NCBI GenBank assembly: GCA_020744425.1
Contig: JAGMUV010000019.1
Span: 930,001-994,000, forward strand
Direction of reading: 5' to 3'
From: Dactylonectria macrodidyma
Taxonomy: Eukaryota; Ascomycota; Sordariomycetes; Hypocreales; Nectriaceae
Length of the DNA: 64,000 nucleotides
In this document: positions 25,643-39,477 of the stretch, one piece after another
Numbering within the stretch: the first letter of the stretch is position 1
Layout of the letters: every line of letters starts with the position of its first letter
The notes under the pieces: generated by a model
The model's input: only the letters and a program-made list of their open reading frames with translations
What the model was told of the DNA's origin: nothing
Databases searched by the model: none
Made by a program: the position numbers and the translations under genes

Positions 25643-25769
25643 GCGGGTTTAGCTCAGTTGGGGTAAGTTGCAAAACTTGGAAAACTCCAGCATACATAGT
25701 CTAACAATCTCTACAGAGAGCGTCAGACTGAAGATCTGAAGGTCATGTGTTCGATCCACATAAACCGCA
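25643..25769 (+). tRNA. tRNA-Phe (GAA) interrupted in the D-arm
   Basis: Exon 1 is 25643-25662 (nt 1-20: GCGGGTT, TA, GCTC, AGTTGGG). Exon 2 is 25717-25769 (nt 21-73). Together they give a full 73-nt tRNA-Phe: D stem GCTC/GAGC, anticodon stem TCAGA/TCTGA around CTGAAGA, T stem ATGTG/CACAT around TTCGATC, acceptor 3' strand AAACCGC plus A73. Pair 5-68 reads as G-A. The internal A box (TAGCTCAGTTGG) and B box (GTTCGATCC) are both intact, so Pol III transcription is plausible. There is no insertion at the canonical 37/38 site. The 54-nt insert between nt 20 and 21 has spliceosomal signals and is listed separately. A T run follows. It could be a functional gene spliced in an unusual way, or a dead copy. 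Confidence 0.85.
25663..25716 (+). other. 54-nt GT-AG insert in the tRNA-Phe D-loop
   Basis: Starts with a consensus fungal donor GTAAGT, has a branch-like CTAAC at 25701-25705 with its A 12 nt from the end, and finishes CTACAG. Removing it exactly restores the standard AGTTGGG-AGAGC D-arm. Inside, AAGTT-GCAA-AACTT forms a hairpin at 25665-25678, and the terminal CTCT-ACAG can pair with the first exon-2 bases AGAG. Length and signals match the protein-gene introns of this window. No bulge-helix-bulge at canonical position is evident. Confidence 0.8.
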
Positions 25770-25774
25770 CATTC

Positions 25775-25782
25775 TTTTTTTT
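25775..25782 (+). terminator. Pol III T-run terminator of tRNA-Phe
   Basis: A run of about eight T residues beginning 5 nt after the discriminator base, fitting an RNA polymerase III stop. Confidence 0.75.
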
Positions 25783-25954
25783 CCCTTTCTACCTTTGTGT
25801 GCGTGTGCTGTGAATCATCTCGCACAAGTTCGTCATTGGCGGCTCAGGGAGTGAAACATTCACATCAGTGTCTTGCTCTTTACTTTTGTCTTTCGAATAT
25901 CCACATAATTGAGACAAACCCAGCTGAACCTTCCTTCGCGTCTTGACCCGTCTC

Positions 25955-27663
25955 TTACACCCTTTTGTTGAAGCGCTGGTTGGCAATGACCTCTAGCGAG
26001 AGATCTTTGGTCTCGGTCAAAAAGAGAAATGCGAGCACACTGATCGCGACATCAAAACACCCCCATACCAGAAATGTGCCCCATCCCAACCTCTCCATCA
26101 TGTACGGTGTTGTCAGAGAAAACAGCAAATTGAAAAGCCATTGCGAGGCGGCCCCAATTGCGATCCCAGGCTCGCGAATCCTGGCCGGGAAGATCCTATC
26201 CACGCACCGTTAGCAGAGTCTGTGATGCATCAAGATGGCAACTTACTCGGCCATGTACGGCCACGGTAAAGGGCCCCAGCTGATATTGTAGGTAGCGACG
26301 AAGAGGTAAATCAGGGCTACCGTTACGATGCTAGAAGATGTGACGTTACCGTTGTCCGGCGCCGGCCGTAACTTGACAACAATGGCCGTTGCGATCTGAC
26401 ACACAGCCATGGCCGCCGCACCACCGACGAGGACATGTCGACGTGGAAGTCTGTTTGCTAGAAACATCACGAATGCTCCACATGCTGCGACCTTTACCGC
26501 CCCAAAGATGCCCGTGAGAAGTAGAGCTCTGTGGCCATCGCCGACGAGCAGGGTAAAATATTGCGGGCCAAAGTACGCAAACGCCGTGGCACCTGTAGCT
26601 TGCTGGGCCGCCATGATGGAGAATGCCGCAAACACCCGCTTGAAGGAGTCGCCGCGGAGGAGTTCTGTATACGCTGGTTAGTTCTCAGACAGAGTGTCGC
26701 CGACGGTCTCTCACACACCTCTGAACTCGAATCCTTCCGTCTCTTTCGCCTCGGCCACTACCCCGAGGCGGATCTCGTGAATCTCGTCCATTGTGGTCTG
26801 CGACTCGTCTCCTCGGATCCACGAAAGACTTTGCCAGGCGTCGTCATGCCTCCCTTTTCTGGTCAGCCATCGGGCGCTCTCTTTGAGTGTGAGTACGCCG
26901 CCCCCGAGGAGGATCGCCGGAAGTAGTTGAAGGCCGATGGGGATCTGCCACTGGCTAGTCGGATCATTCTCGATGCATGAGACACCATAGTCAATCCAGT
27001 ATGATGTGAATATTCCCTAGGCGCGTTAGCCGATGCCACCTTCTCCAGAGATGACAGCTGTGCCCACCAGGGTGAAGAAGAGCTGGAAGAACGAGCCGAC
27101 TTGGCCACGCAGTTCCGTTGGGACCATCTCGCTGCTGAACATTGGCACCACAACAGTCGATGCCCCGAGGCCCAGTCCAGAGACGACCCGTGCAGTGTAG
27201 AAGGCGGCAAGAGACCCAGTGTTGATGGTCTGGAACATGCCTCCCACGCAGAATATGGCCGAGGACAACACCAGCGGCTTCTTGCGACCGAAGCGCTCAG
27301 TGATGGGCCATGCTAGAAAGCAGCCCACGAAGGCCCCGAGCTGCTGCAGCCCGACGGACAGCGCGTTCGTCCGCGTCTGATGATGCTTTCCGTAGCCAAA
27401 GTCCCGCTGGAAGGATGCCAAGGTGAGGACGCCGCCGACACTGTGCTTGCGTGAGATGAGCTCCGAGGCGCAGTTCTCCGCCGGACTTACATGCCGCTGT
27501 CGTATCCGAACAAGAATGCGCCCATGCACACAACTGATCCTAGCCAGTAGGCACGTAGTCGACCCCGGGTTGTATCTCTGTCCAACGGCCGACCGAAAGA
27601 ATACAGGCTCGTTGGGGAATCTTGATTAGAATCCCCGAGAAGGGGCGTGGTAGTGGTCGCCAT
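25955..27663 (-). CDS. MFS sugar-type transporter
   Basis: Five exons (minus): 27491-27663, 27068-27440, 26719-27016, 26247-26664, 25955-26195; introns of 50, 51, 54, 51 nt; 500 aa with matching phases. It is a twelve-span sugar/quinate-class porter of the plasma membrane. Seen: GAFLFGYDSGI in TM1, ERFGRKKPLVL between TM2 and TM3, GLGLGASTVVVPMFSSEMVP at TM4, YWIDYGVS, QQATGATAFAYFGPQY in TM7, SWGPLPWPYMAEIFPARIRE in TM10 and TETKDLSLE near the end, the family's sugar-transport signatures. The start is the ATG giving MATTTTPLLG, directly ahead of TM1. Substrate (hexose, polyol, quinate or other) cannot be read from the sequence. The gene is divergent from the arylsulfatase across about 1 kb. 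Confidence 0.92.
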
Positions 27664-30533
<2,870 letters not shown>

Positions 30534-31722
30534 ACCAGGCAACTAACTAAATGGAAGGGATTGTGTGACGTCAAACATTTGACAGTCTTCCCTGCAGGAC
30601 GGTCTGAGCGGACGGGATTGTTTGATGCCAAACAGCCTTTGCTGCAGGATGGCCTCAAGCACTGTAGATTTGCGAAGTCTGTTCTAGGAAGATGTCGTAT
30701 ATACAGAGACTGGCAGTGGCAAGTGCACGTCAATTAGTGCTAACAGCAGTGCCCAAACAAGACGGCATAGCTTTGAAGCGTAGGTAGTTAATGCATTGGT
30801 ATTGGGATTATGTCGAAAGTGCACTTTGTCGTGTAACCAGCGCACGAACTAACCAATTTCGATCGATTAATTGATTTTTAATCAATAATCATGCATACGG
30901 GCCCTGAATCAGCCACTAAAAAATGTTCCGAGTTAGTAAATGTAAGGCTACAAACAAGGAGATATTCATCCGAGCATCTGGTATTTAGCTAGTAACCTTA
31001 GGGAATGCAGGAGAGGTGCAATGTGCGCTGTCTAAATGGCTCTTTGAATCTGCCGCGAGCTGGTTCCTCACTATTGCTGCTTGATGCGCTACCAAACGAC
31101 CACCTGCTGTTGTCTTTGATGGCATTTGTTGATTCTTCACGATGAGAGCTCAGACGCGCTAAGCTGCATTCTAAGTCTCTACGAGAGTTGCATGTTTCTA
31201 GTGTTGTGGGAAAACAGTCTCTTTATGCAGGTTCCCATACTTCAGACGAGAAGTAGTGTAGCAAACGCACATCCATCTAATTGGGAGCCCGCTGCGGCAA
31301 CCTGCTTGGCAATAACAATCCGGTAACAGTTTCAGCGCAGGGAATGTTTCTTCTAGAAGTTGTTCAACTCTTCCATGGTTCTTGGAAAGAGGCATGTTTG
31401 CATGGTCTGCTTGGTGGAGTTGCATCTTGAGGGTTCTTTATCAGGAGGTTATGGATGCAAAGGCTGTAGTTACGATTGGACAGTGAGCGATGTTGCAATC
31501 AAACATTACAGCTTATTTCTTCAAATTGATCAAAGGACGCTGGGGTCCAGTGATAAGTATGGATTCTATAAATTCGCCGCCAACCCTGCCACCCCGACCA
31601 ACATCTTCCCTCACAACAACAACTTCCGTCCACCACACTTCCACATTTACCTCAACTACCTTCAACCATAAACTCCCTAAACATCCTCATTTGAATCTAC
31701 GCCCCTCCAATAGTTGGCAACC
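30534..31722. other. Intergenic region upstream of the RRM gene
   Basis: No gene seen. Around 30865-30890 there is an AT-rich inverted motif (ATTAATTGATTTTTAATCAAT-like). The last 150 bp carry a TATA-like CTATAAATTC at 31566-31575, then an A/C-rich untranslated-leader composition up to the RRM start. Confidence 0.5.
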
Positions 31723-33189
31723 ATGTCCCCCCTGAGCTCATCCAAGGACGAGGTTCCTCTCCTCTACAGCAATCATGTCGTTAGACGCGCTTCCCCTACA
31801 GTTTCCGCTGCCCAGAAAACCCGTGGCTTTAGAGCTGCACCGTCAGCGGAGTACAGCCTTCGGTCACCTCACTCTCCCTTCGGTACCGGGGACTTTCGAA
31901 CTCCCCCTCGAAATTGGTGGGCAATCAGTACTACACAGGACGATGTGTCCATTGCCAAGCAAGCGGAAGAAGTCGCCGTCAGAAATTCGCAGATCAATTC
32001 GACCGACCAGAGGATCACTGGTTTAGTGAGACCGATCCCCTCAATCCACAACGCCTCGAACAGCATGCCACTTGAGCAGGTAGAGTTGCGTGATCTCCTG
32101 AGGGCCTCTCTGCTGAGACATGAACACCCAACTGAGCCTTTCTCGACTGTCTATGAGGCACTGAGTACTAGCTATTCAGACGACTATCTTTTAGGAGCTG
32201 AGCCATCGGATTCTCTGCTACAGAATCAACAAAGCCCAAGTTATCCATCCTCTCCCGCCTCCACGTACGATCCGCGCGATCCACGGCTGTCACGACATGA
32301 CTTAGAACAACGCTCAGACCAGACTTCTTCCACTCTTGATCACCCAAACCGAATAAACGAGTGGATCGACGGTGCCACGTGGGACTACGCAACCCCCTTA
32401 GTTGCTCGCGTCACTCAGCCAAGCCCTATAGCTGCAAGTCCGGCTTCGCAAGTCGGGTTCCGACCCATGGCCGCTGTGTCTGGCGCTAGACGCTCGACCG
32501 GCGAAGACATCGTTCTCGCCGACGGGTCCAAGTTTTCTGAAAACTATCGTGGCGAGCACAACCCCCGAAACGCAAGCGTCTCAAATCTCCAGCCTGAGGA
32601 GAACTGCGCTCTTTGGGTGACGAACCTACCCGAGGACTGCACGCACCACGAGTTGCTCAGTCATATTCGAAACTTGGGTCGGATCTGGTGTGTCGTCATC
32701 AACAAACCCGACTATGTGATCCATACCACGGCCGCGGCTAAAGTCGTCTTCTTCAGGCCCAGGCCTGCCCAAGCCTTCCTCGCTGCCTCCCTGACGCGCG
32801 GGATCCATGTTCGAGGCCGCAGGATCAAGGTTGCCCACAACCGCGTCAAGTACGAGGCGAGCCACATAACCGGCAACGAGTCTCGGGTCCTGATCATCAC
32901 CGGCAGCTCTAGTTTCGTCAACGAGAAGAGCCTGACGGACTTCTTCAAGCAGCGTTTCGTTTTTGAAGTCGACGAAATCACCACCCTCATCAAGACCAGC
33001 ACGCGAACGTGTCTCGAGTACAAATTTGGGAGCTACCGATGCCAGGCGGCAATGGGCAAGTTGTCCCTCGAGATGGACCGGCCCGAGGGTCTTGAGAAGG
33101 TGGAATATGGGTTGGACCCGTGCGAGGTTGGAGAGACCATGTCGTCGTACGGAGTGGCTGGGGAGAGAATCCAGGGCCACGGTATCTGA
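31723..33189 (+). CDS. RRM-type RNA-binding protein
   Basis: Single exon, 488 aa, from ATG 31723 (CAACCATG context). The N-terminal 280 residues are Ser/Pro/Gln-rich and probably disordered. Residues about 292-375 form an RRM: CALWVTNLPEDCTHHELLSH (beta1, RNP2-like, and helix 1), GRIWCVVINKPDY, AAAKVVFFRPRPAQAFLAA (RNP1-like) and HVRGRRIKVAHNRVKY. Residues about 387-455 (SRVLIITGSSSFVNEKSLTDFF and following) resemble a second, diverged RRM. This arrangement is common in uncharacterised fungal RNA-binding proteins. RNA target and process are unknown; mRNA regulation is likely only by family. Confidence 0.85.
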   Translation: MSPLSSSKDEVPLLYSNHVVRRASPTVSAAQKTRGFRAAPSAEYSLRSPHSPFGTGDFRTPPRNWWAISTTQDDVSIAKQAEEVAVRNSQINSTDQRITGLVRPIPSIHNASNSMPLEQVELRDLLRASLLRHEHPTEPFSTVYEALSTSYSDDYLLGAEPSDSLLQNQQSPSYPSSPASTYDPRDPRLSRHDLEQRSDQTSSTLDHPNRINEWIDGATWDYATPLVARVTQPSPIAASPASQVGFRPMAAVSGARRSTGEDIVLADGSKFSENYRGEHNPRNASVSNLQPEENCALWVTNLPEDCTHHELLSHIRNLGRIWCVVINKPDYVIHTTAAAKVVFFRPRPAQAFLAASLTRGIHVRGRRIKVAHNRVKYEASHITGNESRVLIITGSSSFVNEKSLTDFFKQRFVFEVDEITTLIKTSTRTCLEYKFGSYRCQAAMGKLSLEMDRPEGLEKVEYGLDPCEVGETMSSYGVAGERIQGHGI

Positions 33190-34054
33190 ACTGGATTGGT
33201 GGAGGCTGCGATGGAGGTGGGCGATACTTCCTGACTGGTAGTTGCAGCGTTTTTAAGCGGTTGTGGCATGGTTTGATTTTGTGTTTCGGTTTGCTTTGAT
33301 TATGAGATGGAGTAGACTTGAGAGTAGCAGACACGAGTTTGTGCGATGAATCGAATCACAAGCATACCGAAGGGATGTTGCGTAACTTAACTTTTCGCCG
33401 TGGTAGTTGATTTGAAGGAGCATTGCTATTTGCAGTTAACATTGCTATACACAAAGCATTCTCTATGAACCCACTTCTCCCCAGTGACAGCAATCCTAGT
33501 AATTATCAATACTGAGATCATAAGGTTATGCAAATATTGGGCGTAAGGGGAGACCAATAAGGGCGATGTAGAGGATGAGGCTTAGGCTTGCGGGCTCTTG
33601 CAATATGCTGTGCAGGTAGCAATACATAGCGATAGCAAGGAAAGTAACTAGGCTCAAGGTGTGTTCTACCATTTTTAGGAGCATTCCAAAGAGTCACTAA
33701 TTTTGCTGACGAGTTTCGTAGTCAATGCAACCCGCTTTGGATGTTTCAATTATCTTGTTGCATCGTGGAGCACGTCTTTATGCAAGGCTTGCATATCCTC
33801 GGGTTGCATGAGGTGGGTCATGTGCTGGGTGGCTGGCGCCCAGACCCAGTCCTTTCAGCTCGTTGCTTCAGCTGTCAACTTGGACGCTTTCTCAACTAAT
33901 TTGAATGTTCAGTAAAAGCGAACCCATCTCCTTCAGCCGCATTTGCTCGTGACAACTCGGCTTGACTCCTGTAACGTCGCGAGCCTCGTGCTAGAAGCCT
34001 GTAATTTCTTGCATCTCTCAGAATCAACGCGCCGCGGCGCCTTCAGCAGTTGCC
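33190..34054. other. Intergenic region
   Basis: Between the RRM gene's 3' end and the next plus-strand gene. I see no gene or clear element. Confidence 0.5.
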
Positions 34055-35174
34055 ATGTCTGCGCCGCTCCTCTCCGTCGACGAAATTATTCGCCGGCACC
34101 CTCGGGAGCGGCTTTTTGTGCAGCCTGTGGAATGGACAGGGCGTCATCTCGAGCTGCTGCAATGCTCGTTTGAGCTGCGAGACGACGAAGAGGCTCCGGG
34201 GAGACGTACCGTCCGACAAGAAGGCCAAGATGCCGATCCTAGCGATTGCCGACCATTCAACTACTGGACCCACGAAGCCGAAAGCTTGGCCACATCCGAC
34301 TCCAAAAACGCCGTCATCCGACGCATTCTCACTGACCGCAATGGGCCCTTTAAATGCACCCGGTAAGGACAGGATAGACTGTCAGCTACAAGAGCCAAAG
34401 AAAGAAAGAGTAAGAAACTGACAAGGCCTGGTCGCTAACGCTGGTTCGTTGCAGTCCCTTTGGCTTCTTTCATTTTGGGTCTGATCACACATTTCGGCTC
34501 CACGGCCTCGTCTTTGCTCCTCGCAGTCCACGTCAAGCCCCTGGCCAGGACCAACCACGTCCCGTATTTGCCTTTATGCAGCGTGGGATGATCCGAATTC
34601 AGCGAGAAACGGCCTTCCCGTTGCCTCGCCCCCGCCGTCGTCAGCAATTGCCGAACCTGCCTGTCGCTGCTACCCGGCGGCTCCAGCTGAAGCACCTGGA
34701 GCCTACAGACCCTTGTCGCGACCCCTACATCCTCGCTGTGCTCCTTGGTTTAGCACAAGCTCAGGCTGAAGCATCATCGTTGATAGAGAGCGGCTCCGCC
34801 AACGCCTGGGAAGGACGTGAATACAAGGTTAGTCCACTGCTCCCTTGTCGCCCATGAGCCGTGATGGAAGAGCGGCATAGAGGCAATGCTAGACACGAAT
34901 CATATTTAACTGTTCGTAGGTTTGCGCTACCTTCGTTGACGAAGAAGACACCCATCACATGAATTTATACTCTGCCAACATTAGCGTTGCATTTCTTAGC
35001 AAATTCGATTATCCCAAGCACTTGCAAACGCCCCAATCGCCACCCCTCTCGTCATCCCTGGTTATTCAACAAGAAAGGTTTCTTTACAAGCCTTACTCTT
35101 CGCTACGGCAGCGCCTCATTGACGCGATTACTACACACACTGAGCTGTTGGAGAGCGCTGCAGCAGAGACTTAA
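34055..35174 (+). CDS. Hypothetical protein, three exons
   Basis: Exons 34055-34362, 34455-34827, 34920-35174; introns of 92 nt (GTAAGG/GCAG) and 92 nt (GTTAGT/GTAG); 311 aa with consistent phases. I do not recognise the family. Visible features: an N-terminus with SVDEIIRRHPRERLFVQPVE, an acidic patch, a conserved-looking central stretch around the first junction (KCTRPFGFFHFGSDHTFRLH), a basic PLPRPRRRQQ segment, and a C-terminal part that reads like a compact alpha/beta domain (NLYSANISVAFLSKFDYP). There is no signal peptide or membrane segment, which suggests a soluble intracellular protein. Splice signals and uninterrupted frame support a real gene. The 3' end lies about 230 bp from the 3' end of the Hsp70-like gene on the other strand. 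Confidence 0.72.
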
Positions 35175-35403
35175 TGGGGGATCCACGAAACCATGATGCG
35201 AATACCACAGGCTAGATACTACCAGCAAACTGAAATCATTGAGCTACATATGAGGTTGAAATCTGGTTCTCGGCTCGATGCAAGACGAAACCGAACCGTA
35301 TCCAGACGAAGCGAAAGGAAGAAAATAAGAAATACATCTGCAAGACGGCTGTCCCCGTCATTGAGCACGACACTTCCCACCACCCAGAATGACATAGCGC
35401 TGC

Positions 35404-37540
35404 TTAAGGAGCGTACTGGAAGCTGGCTCTGGTGGGATCCTGGAGTTGGCCATCAACGTAGAAGGCAAAGCGCGGTTCCAATCCGTCGTGCGTGAGTCCT
35501 AACTGGAGTGGGCCACGGTACTGTGAGCCTGGCAATGTAAACCATCGTAGTAGGCAAGCACGTTGAATGAAGGCGTTTGCATCGGGTTGAGTGTATATCT
35601 CTAGTATGAGAGTAGGCGTGCTAGTGGCGTTGACGGACTTGAATGCCTGACGGGGGACCTCAAACAAGTCGGGCTGCTGGGCTGAAAGACGGGTGCCCTG
35701 GCAAATAGAATGTGTTAGACTGATGAATTGGATTTTGAAGCCCGGGTTACTTTACCACTTCCACAAACCAATTCCAGTCGCCGTTGGTGTGGCGAATACC
35801 GTATCGAGCCCGTGAGAGACGTTTGTCAACGATAACATCCAACGGTAAGTTTTGAGACTGGCTTGCAACCATAGCGTGCTTTGCGCCACCTTCAGCGACC
35901 GAATACCACCTGATTGTGATGACGTTAGCCGCGATTTCAGTCAAGGGATAACTAGGGTAGATACTCACCCCACGTCGTTGCCGTAAGAGATGGTCTTCAC
36001 CGCACCCCCATGTTCTTGCTCAACGCTGCCGTGAACCTGGGCGCGGAGATAGTTATTGCGGCCGAACCCGCCGACGAGAATGACTGCCTGGGGGTGAAGA
36101 TGAGTTTAGTTTATGGCGAAAAAAATGACCAACCACCATTGTATAGGAGGGCTCCTACCTTCGGCAATTCCCCCGTTGCCGCTTTGACGGCACGTATCTG
36201 GGAGTCGACGAGTTTCAAAATTCTTCCAACTATCAGGTCGAATATGATTGCAATTTCCTGCCTTCAAAATTGTGAGCTCGGGAATCATTTGATGGAGGAA
36301 TGTGGTCGTACCCGCTGATGGCGACTTCAAAGACCTGCGGCTGTGCTCCAGAGAGGTCCCGAATGACAAAAGGGGGTGGCTGATAGCCGTGACAGAAATC
36401 AATCTTAACCGTCTCTTCCCACCATTGGTTGGTCACCTTGTCCAATGCCTGACTTTGAGTTGGGGAGATCGAGACGAGACTCTGGGCTCGCAACTTCGTT
36501 AAAAGGAGGCTGGTGAAGGCACTGTCAAGTAGAGTAGCTCCAGCGAAAATGCAATCGTTGGGTATGCATTGGGACAGGGAAAATTTGGATGATTTAGCCG
36601 CCTGAAATGCAACGGAATCCTTTGAGATAACGGTCAGTGCACATGCGATATGACAACAATGTTGAAGGGAGGGGTGCTCACGACAGTTGCTCCACCGCAA
36701 TCACAGATGATAAACGCATCACCGTCCTAGTATGTGTTAGACATGGCCCGAGGGCTGTATCGAAAACTGTATGGATAGAGTAGGAGACAAGAAAATAAGT
36801 CATGTCAATGGGGCTAGTGAAGGGGTTACCTCAGGGTCTTTCGTACCTTTGCTGAGACTTCATTGAAGACGTCAGGGAGAACTGCGAGGGAAGCCGCCTC
36901 TGGCTCTGTTAGGATCATCGGCTCATGCCGAATGCCAGCATCTCTCATCGCCTGTTTCATACGACCGATAGCATCGCTTGGCCAGTTCACGGGTGTCGTA
37001 ACAGTCAAGTAAACGCGTTGTTCCTCAAGCGAAACACCGCTCAACTGAGCCTCAACGCGACTCTTGAACCGACCCCAGAGCTGCCCCAGGTAGAGTGAAA
37101 TGACATCAACGACACGTAGACCAAGTCTGCGCACATTTGACTCGGCTACTACCAACTTACCTGAGTTTTTGAAGTCTGCTAGGTCATCCATGTGAAGCAT
37201 CATGAGTTTGAACCACTCAAGTCGATGGCAACCAGGCGGGAGCAGAGCGGCGGGATAGTCCCAACCAGACGGGATGACATCCTTGTTTTTGTCCAGCAAT
37301 ACTACCGTGGGGGTTTTCTTGCCACGATGAATGGGGGTTCGGCCGCCGCTGATCGGATTGCCAACTGGCTTGTAGATTTGGTAGGCGATGGCGGAATGAC
37401 TGGGAGCACAAAGGTCAGCTGGTATCTTGGCCGTGAGCAACATGTTAGGGCGTGCTTGTGGGAAGAGAAGGCACGTACGTTGTCCCCAGATCAAGACCAA
37501 TGTGTATGACAGCTGAGGAGCCCTCAGCAGGTGAAGCCAT
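35404..37540 (-). CDS. Hsp70-like actin-fold ATPase (no substrate-binding domain)
   Basis: Eight exons (minus): 37479-37540, 36847-37399, 36682-36726, 36312-36619, 36159-36261, 35969-36087, 35756-35909, 35404-35697; 545 aa, all phases matching. The nucleotide-binding core is recognisable: phosphate-1 IGLDLGTTHSAIAY near the N-terminus, LTVTTPVNWP and MILTEPEAASLAVL in subdomain IA/IIA, phosphate-2 ICDCGGATVDS, and the adenosine motif AVILVGGFGRNNYLR. After that comes a beta-rich C-terminal part rather than the classical Hsp70 peptide-binding domain. This is the architecture of the large fungal Hsp70-like family of unknown function. The phosphate-2 loop reads GGAT where GGGT is usual, so ATP hydrolysis may be altered. 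A TATA-like box lies about 75 bp upstream. Confidence 0.9.
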
Positions 37541-37614
37541 GGTGTCTGGGTGTAAAGGAAGATGTGGACTGAGGAAAAAGCTGTGTAGAATAGAAGATCT
37601 CTTGGAGAGAAGGG

Positions 37615-37626
37615 TTATTTATATAA
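37615..37626 (-). promoter_or_regulatory. TATA-like box of the Hsp70-like gene
   Basis: On the minus strand TTATATAAATAA lies about 75-85 bp before the ATG at 37540, in a position suited to a core promoter. Confidence 0.5.
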
Positions 37627-38814
37627 GCGTGGTCAGAACCAAAATCACTCTTACAGATTTTGTAGCGCAAGACGGGAGAAATATCGGCCGTGGGAAGTTG
37701 CTTAGCGAGTCGTCAAGGGGCTAACATTTGCCGCATATCCAGGTTGTCCTCGTCATGTTCATGGCGCAACGGGCGCAACTCGTCTCGATATTGCTTCCTC
37801 CCTGGAATCTATCATATCTCAGGTCGTCTGCCATTACGGAAAGAAGTGAGCTACAAGTTTGAGAAGCTGTGCAGCAAATGTTTGCATCCGATGATCTATC
37901 ACAAACGTAGGGGCGGTGAGCGTCCAAGCTCCCGCTAGGTGTTGTTGTGTAACTGCGTTCCTGGGACCGCCGCTGGCGCTGGAATATCAGCAGCTCGCCG
38001 ACTAAGTGGCAAGTTACTGGCATCCACCCGCCCTGGAAAACGCCAAGTGCTTCTGAAGTGGAAAAGTGAGAACCGGAAGTGCTGGAAACATGTGAATCTT
38101 GAGACCTGGAGACGTTGGTACAAAGTGTCAAGGGAAACTGGGCCGTGGTGAGTGGTCTGAGTGATTGGCAGAGACGAATCCTGTGGGCAAGTGAGTGCTG
38201 AATCATGATCCGCGTTTTGGCAACACAATACGCAAACAAGCTGCGATACTTCTAGCCATGGATAGTGTGCCTAGCTACGTATGGGTCAAATTACTCTGCA
38301 TTGCGGCTTTCTGACGCTCAACGGAAGCTATCTGATGGAGCCTCATTTCACCGACAGTGTGGCTGCCGGCAAGTTGGGTTGATAATGGCGCCTCAAATTT
38401 GCGCAGGGAAACTCGCATGAAAGTGAGAGGGTCATGCACCATAAGGTTGCCTTTGGGTCTGTTATGGCTTGAGGATATCATCCTTGCTATGGACGCAAAT
38501 CCACCCATCCATATGACGGGAGATGGGCTTGATGAGCTAAAACAGCGGTTCTTCCACGCGAGAAATGAGAAATTTGGTGGACAAGACGGCATGATATTTT
38601 TATGGCGGACGTGCAATTGAAACGACGGGTGAGGTTTTGCCCATTTTTCGTCGACAGATGGGCAGCAATTAAACGCGGGTGTAACTTCATTTCATGGGAG
38701 GTAATGCGCCGAGAGAATGGCCTTAGCTGCTGCAAGGCGCTAGACAGTAATTAAGACAGTAATTAACTTGATTTGTCTCACCGACTCAAGGTGTTTGTTT
38801 AGTCACGAGAGGCG

Positions 38815-39090
38815 TGCCCAAAGTAGTATCTATTAAAAGTGATCTATTGTCCTCAAGCCATTTGATGGTGGCGTCTATTGGAAGGATCATTCCTGAGGCA
38901 TGTGATGGTGGTGGCTATTGAAAACCATATTGTCCCTCAGCTGCGTGGCGTTTCCTGAAAGTAGTAACTATTATTCCTGGTGCACATGACGGTGGCGTCT
39001 ATTGAAGGTCGCTATTGTCCCTCAGCCATAAGATGATGGCGTCTATTGAGAGCAAATAGTCTCACTAGAGGGGTGTTTATTGGAAGCATT
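38815..39090. repeat. Degenerate minisatellite (GATGGTGGCGTCTATTGAA units)
   Basis: Variants of GATGGTGGCGTCTATTGAA recur four to five times, alternating with CTATTGTCCCTCAGCCAT-like blocks, at irregular spacing of about 35-75 bp. A single related unit (GATGGTGGTGTTCATTGGAA) occurs near 41594. Confidence 0.6.
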
Positions 39091-39477
39091 GTACGCGAGA
39101 CAAGGTCACGTTCGTATTTCTCCACGCCGTGGTCACGGAGCCCCTGAAGATCGATGCGCCCGCCCGTGAGGACCACATCCTCCGCGACACCGCCTGTTTC
39201 ATGGACTTTGTTTCGTGCAACACATCACATTTGATCCTGAGAGCCCTGCCATCGTCTTGGGAGGTTGACGGCTGGGTGAACAGGAAAACACACCATAAAG
39301 GCTGAAGCAGTCCTCGATTCTCAACACATTGTCATCTCGATTTTAACCCAGAAACCTGGCATCTCATAACCTATCGTCAGTGTTAGGCCTGATGCACGTT
39401 TCTGGCCCCCTTTATGACAACTCTCCCTTCACTACTAGTGCGCACTTCTTTGCCTCTACTGCGTAACCTTGTCTTCC

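Larger units (their letters stand above)
37541..39477. other. Divergent intergenic region with tandem degenerate repeats
   Basis: No gene is supported. It holds the Hsp70-like promoter and, at 38815-39090, a degenerate minisatellite. About 39085-39477 is the leader region that is duplicated around 41.85-42.20 kb. Confidence 0.5.

Noticed and set aside
25663..25716. Canonical tRNA intron at position 37/38
   Set aside because: The anticodon loop CTGAAGA and its stem are uninterrupted; the insert lies in the D-arm instead.
31714..31722. TTG start for the RRM protein
   Set aside because: A TTG start is not expected in a fungal nuclear gene, and an ATG follows three codons later.
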